Positions 1-5,454 of a DNA stretch of 6,056 bases are shown here, piece by piece (position 1 is the first letter of the stretch; every line of letters begins with the position of its first letter). A program made the translations under genes and the position numbers. Where the stretch lies: positions 1-6,056 of the forward strand of contig CABUGR010000075.1 in the NCBI GenBank assembly GCA_902491135.1. Reading direction: 5' to 3'. Under the pieces are notes generated by a model that saw only the letters and a list, made by a program, of their open reading frames with translations, was not told where the DNA came from and ran no database searches. The stretch is from an uncultured Collinsella sp. GTDB taxonomy: Bacteria > Actinomycetota > Coriobacteriia > Coriobacteriales > Coriobacteriaceae.

Positions 1-252
1 AAATCAAGATATTCCTCTCAACCCATCCTCAACAATCTAGATCTGTAACATCTAGACCCACTGTTGGCCCCTGCCTGTTACAGATCGAGACAAACCAAAC
101 CCGCCTGCTAGAAAATCTCAATCTGTAACAACAATTCGGCAAAATTCATCCCTCGTGTTACAGATTTAGACAAACGGGACCCAGCCCGCCGGTATATCTC
201 GATCTGTAACACCTAGCCGCCCAAATCGGAGCTAGATGTTACAGATCGAGAT
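1..252. repeat. Regularly spaced array of alternating inverted repeats
   Basis: This gene-free stretch carries one repeat, ATCTCGATCTGTAACA or close variants, in strictly alternating orientation. Forward copies are at 35-50, 115-130 and 196-211. Reverse copies (TGTTACAGATCGAGA-type) are at 76-90, 156-170 and 237-252. The 10-bp core ATCTGTAACA / TGTTACAGAT is invariant in all six copies, while the outer 5-6 bases vary. Spacers are 25, 24, 25, 25 and 25 bp with no overall similarity, though both reverse copies at 76 and 156 are followed by CAAAC. Start-to-start distances are 39-41 bp. Positions 1-10 match the last ten bases of a reverse copy at 8 of 10 and sit at the expected spacing, so the array continues beyond the left edge. 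No repeat follows 252. The family is not recognised. It could be a multi-site protein-binding array, a set of RNA hairpins, or a genome-specific intergenic repeat. Confidence 0.9.
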
Positions 253-301
253 TCTGTTTGAGAGGTCGAGAATTGGACCGAAAACACGGTCCCGGAATAA
301 C

Positions 302-331
302 AAAAAAGCTCGCCGGCTAGGCCGACGAGCT
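302..331 (-). terminator. Rho-independent terminator of the tRNA-fMet gene
   Basis: Read on the minus strand, an 11-bp stem (331-321 with 317-307, one G-T wobble) closes a 3-nt CTA loop. It is followed directly by six T residues (307-302). It begins 10 bp past the encoded CCA end of the tRNA. This is a textbook intrinsic terminator, and only the minus-strand reading has a T tract. Confidence 0.92.
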
Positions 332-340
332 GCAAGTTCT

Positions 341-417
341 TGGTCGCGGGGGCAGGATTTGAACCTACGACCTCCGGGTTATGAGCCCGGCGAGCTACCA
401 GACTGCTCCACCCCGCA
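341..417 (-). tRNA. Initiator tRNA-Met (CAT anticodon)
   Basis: A 77-nt cloverleaf folds on the minus strand with 7-bp acceptor, D, 5-bp anticodon and 5-bp T arms, and an encoded CCA end (343-341). The anticodon CAT is the complement of 381-383 in a CTCATAA loop. The anticodon stem CCGGG/CCCGG has the three consecutive G:C pairs typical of initiator tRNAs. The D arm and 5' half closely resemble Escherichia coli tRNA-fMet as I recall it. Pair 1-72 reads U1-G72 rather than the C1-A72 mismatch of E. coli. A weak 1-72 pair is still consistent with initiator identity, because it permits formylation and resists peptidyl-tRNA hydrolase. The gene stands alone with its own promoter and terminator. Confidence 0.95.
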
Positions 418-448
418 ATGTCTGGGCGCCTCATGTGCGCAAGAAAGA

Positions 449-477
449 ATATTACATGGGAGTTCGGTAAACGGCAA
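449..477 (-). promoter_or_regulatory. Promoter of the tRNA-fMet gene
   Basis: On the minus strand, TTGCCG (477-472) and TAATAT (454-449) are separated by 17 bp, a good match to a sigma-70/SigA type promoter. Transcription would start near 442, leaving a leader of about 25 nt before the mature tRNA 5' end at 417. Strength and spacing fit a stable-RNA gene. Confidence 0.72.
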
Positions 478-572
478 GGAAAATCTCGTAGAGCATAATT
501 CCTTCATATTTAAAACCCCTCAGCCCATATCGCCGTAAACGAATCGCAGCCGAGCGCCGCCGACGGCACGTA

Positions 573-578
573 TACAAT
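573..578 (+). promoter_or_regulatory. Possible -10 element of the coaX promoter
   Basis: TACAAT lies 36 bp upstream of the coaX ATG and is the only good -10-like hexamer close to it. No convincing -35 is visible 16-18 bp upstream, where the sequence is GC-rich. The call is therefore tentative. The 455-614 interval would then hold divergent promoters for the tRNA and coaX. Confidence 0.35.
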
Positions 579-614
579 GGTGCGCGTCCTTTTACGCCGA
601 CACCGGGAGTAGAC

Positions 615-1388
615 ATGCTGCTCGCTATCGATATGGGAAACACGCAGACGGCCATGGGCCTGTTTGACGGAGACGAGCTGGTGCAGTCGTGGCGCATGCC
701 CACCGACCGCTCCTATACCGCCGACGAGATTCACGTGCGCCTGATGGGCTTCTTTAAGATGTACGACCTCTCGCTCGACGCGGTCGACGCGATCGCCTTC
801 GCCGGCGTGGTGCCGCAGCTCTCGCGCGAGTGGCACACCGTGGCCGACCGCATCGCGGCAGACGCCATCGTTATCGGGCCGCAGACCGCCGCCGTGACCA
901 AGCTGCGCGCGGCACGCCCCCAGGCCGTGGGTGCCGACCGCGTCGCCAACGCCGTTGCGGCCGAAACTTTCTACGGCGCGCCGGCAATCGTGGTGGACTT
1001 TGGCACCGCGACCAATATCGACGTCATCGACGAGGACGGCTATTACATTGGCGGAGCGATCGCGCCGGGCATCCGCATCTCCATGGACGCGCTTGCCGCC
1101 CGTGCCGCCAAGCTCGCCAGCGTGCCGCTCGAGGCGCCCGAACACGCCATCGGCCGCGATACCGAGGAGTGCATCAAGGTCGGCGCCGTGATGGGCGCCG
1201 CCGCCATGGCCGAGGGCCTGGTCGCGCGCATGAAGCGCGAGCTGGGCCGCGAGGACGCCATCGTCATCGCCACGGGCGGTCTCGCCAGCATCGTCGCCGA
1301 TTCGACCGATGCCTTCGACGTGGTCGATGGACAGCTCACCATCAAGGGCATCTGCGAAATCTACCGCCGCATGCAGGAGCTGGGATAG
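615..1388 (+). CDS. coaX: Type III pantothenate kinase (CoaX)
   Basis: This enzyme phosphorylates pantothenate with ATP to 4'-phosphopantothenate, the first committed step of cytosolic CoA synthesis. The 257-residue length is typical of type III enzymes. Visible family motifs are the N-terminal phosphate-binding DMGNTQT (residues 6-12), GADR (106-109) with its conserved Asp, the second phosphate motif VVDFGTATNID (126-136), GGAIAPGI (146-153) and ATGG (219-222), all of the ASKHA fold. The ATG at 615 is preceded by GGGAG (605-609) with 5-nt spacing, and the protein begins at the usual distance before the DxGNT motif. From family knowledge, type III kinases need a monovalent cation and are not feedback-inhibited by CoA. 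The gene runs alone and convergently with the ATPase gene downstream. In many Gram-positive bacteria coaX neighbours birA; here a biotin-ligase-like gene lies about 1.5 kb away on the other strand. Confidence 0.96.
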   Translation: MLLAIDMGNTQTAMGLFDGDELVQSWRMPTDRSYTADEIHVRLMGFFKMYDLSLDAVDAIAFAGVVPQLSREWHTVADRIAADAIVIGPQTAAVTKLRAARPQAVGADRVANAVAAETFYGAPAIVVDFGTATNIDVIDEDGYYIGGAIAPGIRISMDALAARAAKLASVPLEAPEHAIGRDTEECIKVGAVMGAAAMAEGLVARMKRELGREDAIVIATGGLASIVADSTDAFDVVDGQLTIKGICEIYRRMQELG

Positions 1389-1443
1389 AGCAGGGGCTTA
1401 AGTCGAGCACGGGCGCGAGCGGCGAACTAAGCAATGCATTGGT

Positions 1444-1486
1444 CCTATTCCTCAAAATCGAAAATTTTTCAGTTTTGAGGAATAGG
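1444..1486. repeat. Palindromic repeat copy 1, between coaX and ATPase stops
   Basis: A 43-bp near-perfect palindrome: arms CCTATTCCTCAAAA (1444-1457) and TTTTGAGGAATAGG (1473-1486) enclose a 15-bp A/T-rich core that is itself largely self-complementary. It lies 57 bp after the coaX stop and 7 bp after the ATPase stop. It could form a long hairpin in either transcript, but no T tract follows either arm. A perfect 10-bp palindrome, CAATGCATTG (1432-1441), abuts its left side. The same element recurs at 2717-2757 and 2803-2843. Confidence 0.93.
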
Positions 1487-1493
1487 CTTTCCG

Positions 1494-2690
1494 CTACGCC
1501 TCGCCGCACAACCACCTCGCCAGGTCCACGATCTGCACTCCGTCGCGATCCGTGGCCTCGTGATGCGTGCGGGCGAGAATCATCTTGGGATACGCATCGC
1601 CAATGCTCAGCAGTGGCGAAATCTCGCGTTCAAATGTCTTATCCGAGCTGATGTCGTCGCTCACCTGAATGTAGAGTTTCTCGCTCCGCTTGATTGCTAC
1701 AAAGTCTATTTCCTTTTTATAGAGCACGCCGACGTATACCTCGTATCCGCGACGCAGCAGCTCGATTGCCACCATGTTCTCGTATACGCGTCCCCAATCC
1801 ATATCACGTGTACCAAGAAGCGCATATTTAAACGCATGGTCCGCCAGATAGTACTTCTCGCCGCTCTTAAGGTATTTTTTGCCGCGAATGTCGTACCGAC
1901 GAACTTTATAGAAGGCAAACGCATCGCACAGGTACCCCATGTACGTGCCGACCGTCTTGTTCGTAATCTTTAGCCCATCCGCATTTAATGCATCAGTAAT
2001 GTTGCGTGCCGACGCAATGTTGGAAACGTTGTCCATCATGTAATCGGCAATGCGCAGCAGCGCCGATTCGTTTCTCACGTTATGCCGCTGCACGATATCT
2101 CTCACAATGAGCGTCTTGAAGACGTTGGAGAGATATTGATAGCGCTGCTCCTGCAGTGGATAAGGGTAAGAGCCGGACATACCGCCGGTTCTCGCGTACT
2201 CATCGAAGTCGCGGTCGACCTCGCCCTCGTCGCCATAGAGACGATACTCCTCAAACGAGAATGGGAAAACCTCGATCTCGAACGTACGCCCCGTAAAGAG
2301 CGTCGACAGATCGCTCGACAGCAAAAAGGCATTCGATCCGGTGATGAAGATGTCGTACTGCTCGGATGCGTGAAGGCTGTTGATCGCACGTTCAAAGCCG
2401 TCGCACATCTGAACCTCATCGATAAGCAGGAAGTTTTGCTTGCCGGGCACTCGATGATCTTTTACATAGGCGAGCAACGCGTGATACTCGAGCAAGTTCT
2501 CGAACTTATCGAGGTTGTAGTTGATATGGATGACATTCGAATTGGACAGATTTGCCTCCACGTAATCGCGGAGGGCCTCGAGCAATTTTGACTTACCGCC
2601 ACGGCGAATGCCCGTTATGACCTTGATGTCCGGCACGCCAATAAGGCTCGTCAACATGTCCATGTATGACGTTCTATTGATGAGTTTCAT
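1494..2690 (-). CDS. AAA ATPase of the AAA_14/DUF4143 type
   Basis: A 398-residue P-loop ATPase of unknown biological role. The N-terminal AAA domain has Walker A GIRRGGKS (residues 27-34), Walker B LLIDEVQ (88-94), sensor-1-like TGSN (117-120) and a GR pair at 134-135 before the VFPFSFEEYR segment (141-150) usual in this family. The middle is helical. The C-terminal part resembles the DUF4143 region, with a PD-(D/E)XK-nuclease-like pattern: E304, EIDF (327-330), then YIQVS (340-344) where active nucleases would have E-x-K, so cleavage activity is doubtful. The length is normal and the frame intact. ATG at 2690 has GGGAGG (2701-2696) 5 nt upstream. No signal peptide or membrane segment is seen. 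Its GC content and codon use are visibly lower than in the flanking genes, and palindromes bracket it, suggesting horizontal arrival. Such ATPases are often multicopy in gut anaerobes. Mobility or defence roles are guesses. Confidence 0.9.
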   Translation of the reverse strand: MKLINRTSYMDMLTSLIGVPDIKVITGIRRGGKSKLLEALRDYVEANLSNSNVIHINYNLDKFENLLEYHALLAYVKDHRVPGKQNFLLIDEVQMCDGFERAINSLHASEQYDIFITGSNAFLLSSDLSTLFTGRTFEIEVFPFSFEEYRLYGDEGEVDRDFDEYARTGGMSGSYPYPLQEQRYQYLSNVFKTLIVRDIVQRHNVRNESALLRIADYMMDNVSNIASARNITDALNADGLKITNKTVGTYMGYLCDAFAFYKVRRYDIRGKKYLKSGEKYYLADHAFKYALLGTRDMDWGRVYENMVAIELLRRGYEVYVGVLYKKEIDFVAIKRSEKLYIQVSDDISSDKTFEREISPLLSIGDAYPKMILARTHHEATDRDGVQIVDLARWLCGEA

Positions 2691-2716
2691 TGGCGCCTCC
2701 CTGCGGTCTTTTATCG

Positions 2717-2757
2717 CTATTCCTCAAAAACGAAAATTTTTCAGTTTCGAGGAATAG
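2717..2757. repeat. Palindromic repeat copy 2, ATPase upstream region
   Basis: A 41-bp palindrome with arms CTATTCCTC (2717-2725) and GAGGAATAG (2749-2757) around an A/T-rich core. One mismatch (A2726 with C2748) interrupts the longer stem seen in the other copies. It starts 27 bp upstream of the ATPase ATG and has the same core orientation as copies 1 and 3. If the TATATT at 2774-2769 is the promoter, this copy lies in the 5' untranslated region, just upstream of the ribosome binding site. Confidence 0.92.
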
Positions 2758-2768
2758 GCTCTGCAACG

Positions 2769-2774
2769 AATATA
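2769..2774 (-). promoter_or_regulatory. Possible -10 element for the ATPase gene
   Basis: On the minus strand TATATT (2774-2769) is the best -10-like hexamer in the gap upstream of the ATPase. It lies in the 45-bp interval between palindrome copies 2 and 3, which would place one palindrome downstream of the start site and the other upstream of the core promoter. No clear -35 is seen, so confidence is low. Confidence 0.28.
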
Positions 2775-2802
2775 CCTCGCAAAAGCCCGAGCTGGCTTAA
2801 TT

Positions 2803-2843
2803 CTATTCCTCAAAATCGAAAAATTTTTAGTTTTGAGGAATAG
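2803..2843. repeat. Palindromic repeat copy 3, outer right end of cassette
   Basis: A 41-bp palindrome with perfect 13-bp arms CTATTCCTCAAAA (2803-2815) and TTTTGAGGAATAG (2831-2843), and a core differing from copy 1 only by small shifts (one extra A, one C missing). It is 45 bp from copy 2. Its outer flank reads GGTCC (2843-2847), and the left flank of copy 1 also reads GGTCC (1441-1445). That is a possible but weak sign of insertion ends. Confidence 0.93.
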
Positions 2844-2871
2844 GTCCGAGGTGCTACCCCGCAGTCACGCA

Positions 2872-2903
2872 AAGCCCTCCCCGGCACAGGCCGAAGAGGG
2901 CTT
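2872..2903 (-). terminator. Probable terminator of the folPK / biotin-ligase-like cluster
   Basis: Arms AAGCCCTC and GAGGGCTT (8 bp) enclose an internal loop and a second 4-bp stem CGGC/GCCG with a CTGT loop. The hairpin lies 37 bp past the stop codon of the biotin-ligase-like gene. Only three T residues follow on the minus strand, so it may be a weak or factor-assisted terminator. Confidence 0.5.
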
Positions 2904-2940
2904 CGTTGTCATCGTTGTCTTTGAGCGCGGGCGCCTCGCG

Positions 2941-3642
2941 TTACAGTCCGCGAATCCGTACGGCCTCAGGCGGAAACTCCTGCTCGCCGGCATCGGTCTT
3001 GATGGTCGCGCGACCCCAGATGTCCAGGCCCGCAAACACACCGACCGCAAGCGGCAAGCCGTTGGGCGACACCGCCGCAACTTGGCGACCGAGCAGCGGC
3101 ACCATATCGAAGTACTCGCCCAACACGGGGGCCAACGGCCCTGCGGCGCCTTGCGGCGTGTTGGCAACAACCGCCCAGGCGTCCACGCGGGCCAGCACGG
3201 CGGCGGCCAGCGCCTCGACCAGCGCTTCGTCAGCCACGTCCACACCAAGCTCGCTCAACGCCGAACGCTCAATATCCACCGTCACGGCACCGAACATGCC
3301 CGCGGCACCGGCACCGCCGTTCACGGCAACACGCGCGAGCGACGTCTCAAACGCAGGCGCACCGCACACGATATCGCTCGGCCACCGGATACCCACCTTG
3401 CCGGCAAGGCCCAGGCCCGGCGTCGACACTGTGCCCACAAGCGCATCCATCATGCCCATCGCGGCCACAAACGGCAGGCCGTGGAAGGCGTGCATATTCA
3501 CATCCGGACGCACGACCAGCGAAAACGTCAGCGAAGCATCGCCCGCGCTCCACGCGCACCAGCCCGCGGACACGCCCTCGCGGCCCGCGTTACGCGCCGC
3601 GTCGAGCTCGGTGCCGGCGGCAACAGCATTCATCTCGATCAT
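2941..3642 (-). CDS. Biotin-protein-ligase-fold protein with degenerate active site
   Basis: A 233-residue protein that aligns by eye with the catalytic and C-terminal domains of BirA-type biotin protein ligases, which join biotin to acetyl-CoA carboxylase and similar carboxylases. Matching landmarks are WCAWSAGDASLTFSLVVRP (residues 28-46, like the W-S-PPG-LY-SL-LRP strand), VGIRWPSDI (83-91, like KWPNDI) and the SH3-like tail starting LLGRQVA (183-189) with GLDIWGRATI (205-214). There is no N-terminal DNA-binding helix-turn-helix. The GRGRRGR biotin-binding loop is absent, the catalytic Lys of KWPND is Arg86, and the usual GxGxN motif is replaced near 107-122. It may be a divergent ligase, a lipoate/biotin-ligase-like protein of another role, or inactive. 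The ATG at 3642 directly follows the folK TAG in the same frame, implying translational coupling; Met4 is an alternative start. Confidence 0.72.
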   Translation of the reverse strand: MIEMNAVAAGTELDAARNAGREGVSAGWCAWSAGDASLTFSLVVRPDVNMHAFHGLPFVAAMGMMDALVGTVSTPGLGLAGKVGIRWPSDIVCGAPAFETSLARVAVNGGAGAAGMFGAVTVDIERSALSELGVDVADEALVEALAAAVLARVDAWAVVANTPQGAAGPLAPVLGEYFDMVPLLGRQVAAVSPNGLPLAVGVFAGLDIWGRATIKTDAGEQEFPPEAVRIRGL

Positions 3643-5373
3643 CTACATACGCCCCAATTCGCCAACGATATGGCCCACGCGGTCCTCGGGCTCCTTGACC
3701 TCGACACCGTTGTAGCGGAAGAACCGCGCCGGGTCGTGCATCAGGTCCTCGAGCGGCACCAGCACAAAGTCGCGCTCGCCAATGAGAGGATGCGGCAGGC
3801 GCAGCTTTTTGCCGCCGTGGGTCTCGCCATCCATCCACAGCAGGTCCAGGTCGATGGTGCGCGGGCCGTTGACCTTGGCCTTCTTGGAGCGGTCGCGTCC
3901 CAGCTCGGCCTCGATCTTCATGAGCTCGTCGAGCAGCACCAACGGCGCCAGCTCGGTCTTAATCTCGATGACGGCGTTGGCAAACGCGTCCTGGCGCGTC
4001 TCGTAGGCCGGCTCGCTCTCGTAGATCTTGGAGGAGTTGGACACGCAGGTGAGTGGAATCTCGGCGATCATGTCGCGTGCGGCGCGGATGTTGTCGCAGC
4101 GATGCCCCAGGTTAGAGCCCACGGCCACAAACGCGCGGCGCGGCTGCGGATTGGCAACCGCCCAGTAACCGTTCAGGAACTGCGCAAAACCCGCGGCGTC
4201 GTGCACGCGCACGATGTTGGCACCGGCCTGGATGGCGCCCAGGCACACGCCAAACGTAGCGGCATCGCGCTCGGCGGCCTCGGTCACGCCCGAGACGGCA
4301 CCCACAAAGCGCTTGCGCGACACGGCGCACATGAGCGGATAGCCCAGTGACGCCATCTTGGCAGTCTCGCGCTGGATGACGATGTCCTCGTTAGCCGACT
4401 TACCAAAGCCCGGGCCCGGATCGATGCAGATGCGGTCGCGCGACACGCCGGCGTGGATGAGTGTGCGGGCCTGGTCGGACAGAAAGCCCATGACGCGGCG
4501 CATGATGGGCGCCGAATCGGGCAGGGTGAAGCGGCGGAGCTGCGAGGTGGGCACGTAGGCTTCCTCGCGGCGGGCGCTGCGGCGCATCATGGCGGCCAGA
4601 CGGTCATTGGACTCCGATGCGGCCTCGGTGGCTGCGGGCGCGGGCGCGACGGTCTCGGCGGCAGCAGTCTGCTCGGTGGCGGGCGTCTCCTGCTCGCTTG
4701 CAGGCTCGGACGTGGGCTCCGGTTCGCCAAACGGCAACGAGGGCTGCACCACGCCGCCCGGAAGCTTGGCCTCCGACTTAGGCTCACCCAGCAACTTGCC
4801 GCGACGGCGGCGAGCCGGCTTCTCGGCCTCACGCGCGGCCTCGGCAGCCGCCTCGCGCGCCTTCTCGGCAACAAACGCCGCTGCCGAGGTATCGAGCTGC
4901 ACCGTTGCGTGCGTGCGGGTGGGCGCGGCGACCTCGCCGGCATGCATCACGATGATGCCGCAGGTGCTCGTCTTAACAAACTCGACCATCTTGGGATCGG
5001 TGAAGCCGGTCACGTCGTTGACGATCGAGGCGCCGCAGCGCACGGCCGCCTTGGCAACCGCCACATGACGCGTGTCGATCGAGACGATGGCGCCCTCCTT
5101 GGCCAGCGCGCGCACCACGGGCAGCACGCGGCGAGCCTCCTCGTCGGGGTTGACCGGGGTAAAGCCGGGGCGCGTGGACTCGCCGCCCACGTCGATGATG
5201 TCGGCGCCGGCGTCGAGCATCGCCAGGCCGTACTCGATGGCGGCATCCGGGTCGAAGTGCTCCCCGCCATCGCTAAACGAATCGGGCGTCACGTTGAGGA
5301 CGCCCATGATGCGCGGACGGTCAAAGCTGAGCTCGTACTTTCCGCACCGCCATGTCTTGCTGTCGTTCGCCAT
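3643..5373 (-). CDS. folP-folK: Fused dihydropteroate synthase / HPPK (FolP-FolK)
   Basis: A 576-residue bifunctional enzyme for two consecutive cytosolic folate steps: HPPK pyrophosphorylates 6-hydroxymethyl-dihydropterin and DHPS condenses the product with p-aminobenzoate. The DHPS part (about 1-405) shows MGVLNVTPDSFSDGG (23-37), DVGGESTRPG (61-70), SIDT (98-101), VND (118-120), IDPGPGFGK (317-325), SRKR (352-355) and RVHD (389-392). After VMHAGE (142-147) there is an insert of roughly 135 residues (about 148-285), rich in Ala, Glu, Pro and basic runs and probably disordered. The HPPK part (about 412-576) has FVAVGSNLG (415-423), YESEP (451-455), GPRTIDLDLL (503-512) and LPHPLIGERDFVLVPL (526-541). 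The start is fixed by AGGAGG (5385-5380) 6 nt before ATG at 5373. The frame is open further upstream, but those residues look like non-coding shadow. No folB is in the window. DHPS is the sulfonamide target. Confidence 0.95.
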   Translation of the reverse strand: MANDSKTWRCGKYELSFDRPRIMGVLNVTPDSFSDGGEHFDPDAAIEYGLAMLDAGADIIDVGGESTRPGFTPVNPDEEARRVLPVVRALAKEGAIVSIDTRHVAVAKAAVRCGASIVNDVTGFTDPKMVEFVKTSTCGIIVMHAGEVAAPTRTHATVQLDTSAAAFVAEKAREAAAEAAREAEKPARRRRGKLLGEPKSEAKLPGGVVQPSLPFGEPEPTSEPASEQETPATEQTAAAETVAPAPAATEAASESNDRLAAMMRRSARREEAYVPTSQLRRFTLPDSAPIMRRVMGFLSDQARTLIHAGVSRDRICIDPGPGFGKSANEDIVIQRETAKMASLGYPLMCAVSRKRFVGAVSGVTEAAERDAATFGVCLGAIQAGANIVRVHDAAGFAQFLNGYWAVANPQPRRAFVAVGSNLGHRCDNIRAARDMIAEIPLTCVSNSSKIYESEPAYETRQDAFANAVIEIKTELAPLVLLDELMKIEAELGRDRSKKAKVNGPRTIDLDLLWMDGETHGGKKLRLPHPLIGERDFVLVPLEDLMHDPARFFRYNGVEVKEPEDRVGHIVGELGRM

Positions 5374-5396
5374 GAACATCCTCCTAAAATGCCCAC

Positions 5397-5422
5397 GCCG
5401 CCGAGCTTGGGGAGCTGGCGGC
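5397..5422. other. GC-rich hairpin in the folP-folK leader
   Basis: Arms GCCGCC-AGCT and AGCT-GGCGGC pair over 10 bp with one bulged G (5403) and a 5-nt loop (5408-5412). It lies 11 bp upstream of the folP ribosome binding site (5385-5380) on the minus strand. No T tract follows, so it is more likely a leader structure or a read-through barrier after the sirtuin gene than an intrinsic terminator. Confidence 0.55.
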
Positions 5423-5448
5423 GGGGTCGCTTTGCAATCAGTCTTTCT

Positions 5449-5454
5449 ATTGTA
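5449..5454 (-). promoter_or_regulatory. Possible -10 element for folP-folK
   Basis: TACAAT on the minus strand lies in the 95-bp gap between the sirtuin stop and the folP start. The nearest -35-like hexamer is TTGCGT (5479-5474) at a long 19-bp spacing, overlapping the end of the sirtuin gene. Transcription could start near 5442, putting the leader hairpin in the mRNA. The call is tentative; read-through from the sirtuin gene is the alternative. Confidence 0.38.

Noticed and set aside
1..252. CRISPR array
   Set aside because: The repeats are short (15-16 bp), imperfect outside a 10-bp core and alternate in orientation. CRISPR repeats are direct and nearly identical, and no cas gene is in the window.
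275..292. Perfect 6-bp stem GGACCG/CGGTCC with loop AAAACA
   Set aside because: Neither strand has a T tract after it, and it sits just past the strong tRNA terminator. It is too short to support a separate feature.
236..538. Open frame of 100 codons on the plus strand across the tRNA
   Set aside because: It reads through the repeat array and antisense to the tRNA gene, with no ribosome binding site and no protein-like composition.
2783..2798. Small AAGCC/GGCTT hairpin between palindromes 2 and 3
   Set aside because: A 5-bp stem with a 6-nt loop and no T tract is expected by chance.
1444..2843. The three palindromes as ordinary Rho-independent terminators
   Set aside because: No T tract follows either arm, and two copies lie upstream of the only nearby gene. 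Termination may be a side effect of copy 1 but does not explain the set.
2833..4350. 505-codon open frame on the plus strand
   Set aside because: It is antisense to the clear biotin-ligase-like and FolP-FolK genes. Its Arg/His-rich translation is typical of a GC-rich shadow frame.
4728..4746. QPSLPF in the DHPS insert as a beta-clamp-binding motif
   Set aside because: Short motifs of this kind occur by chance in low-complexity segments, and a clamp-bound folate enzyme has no support from context.
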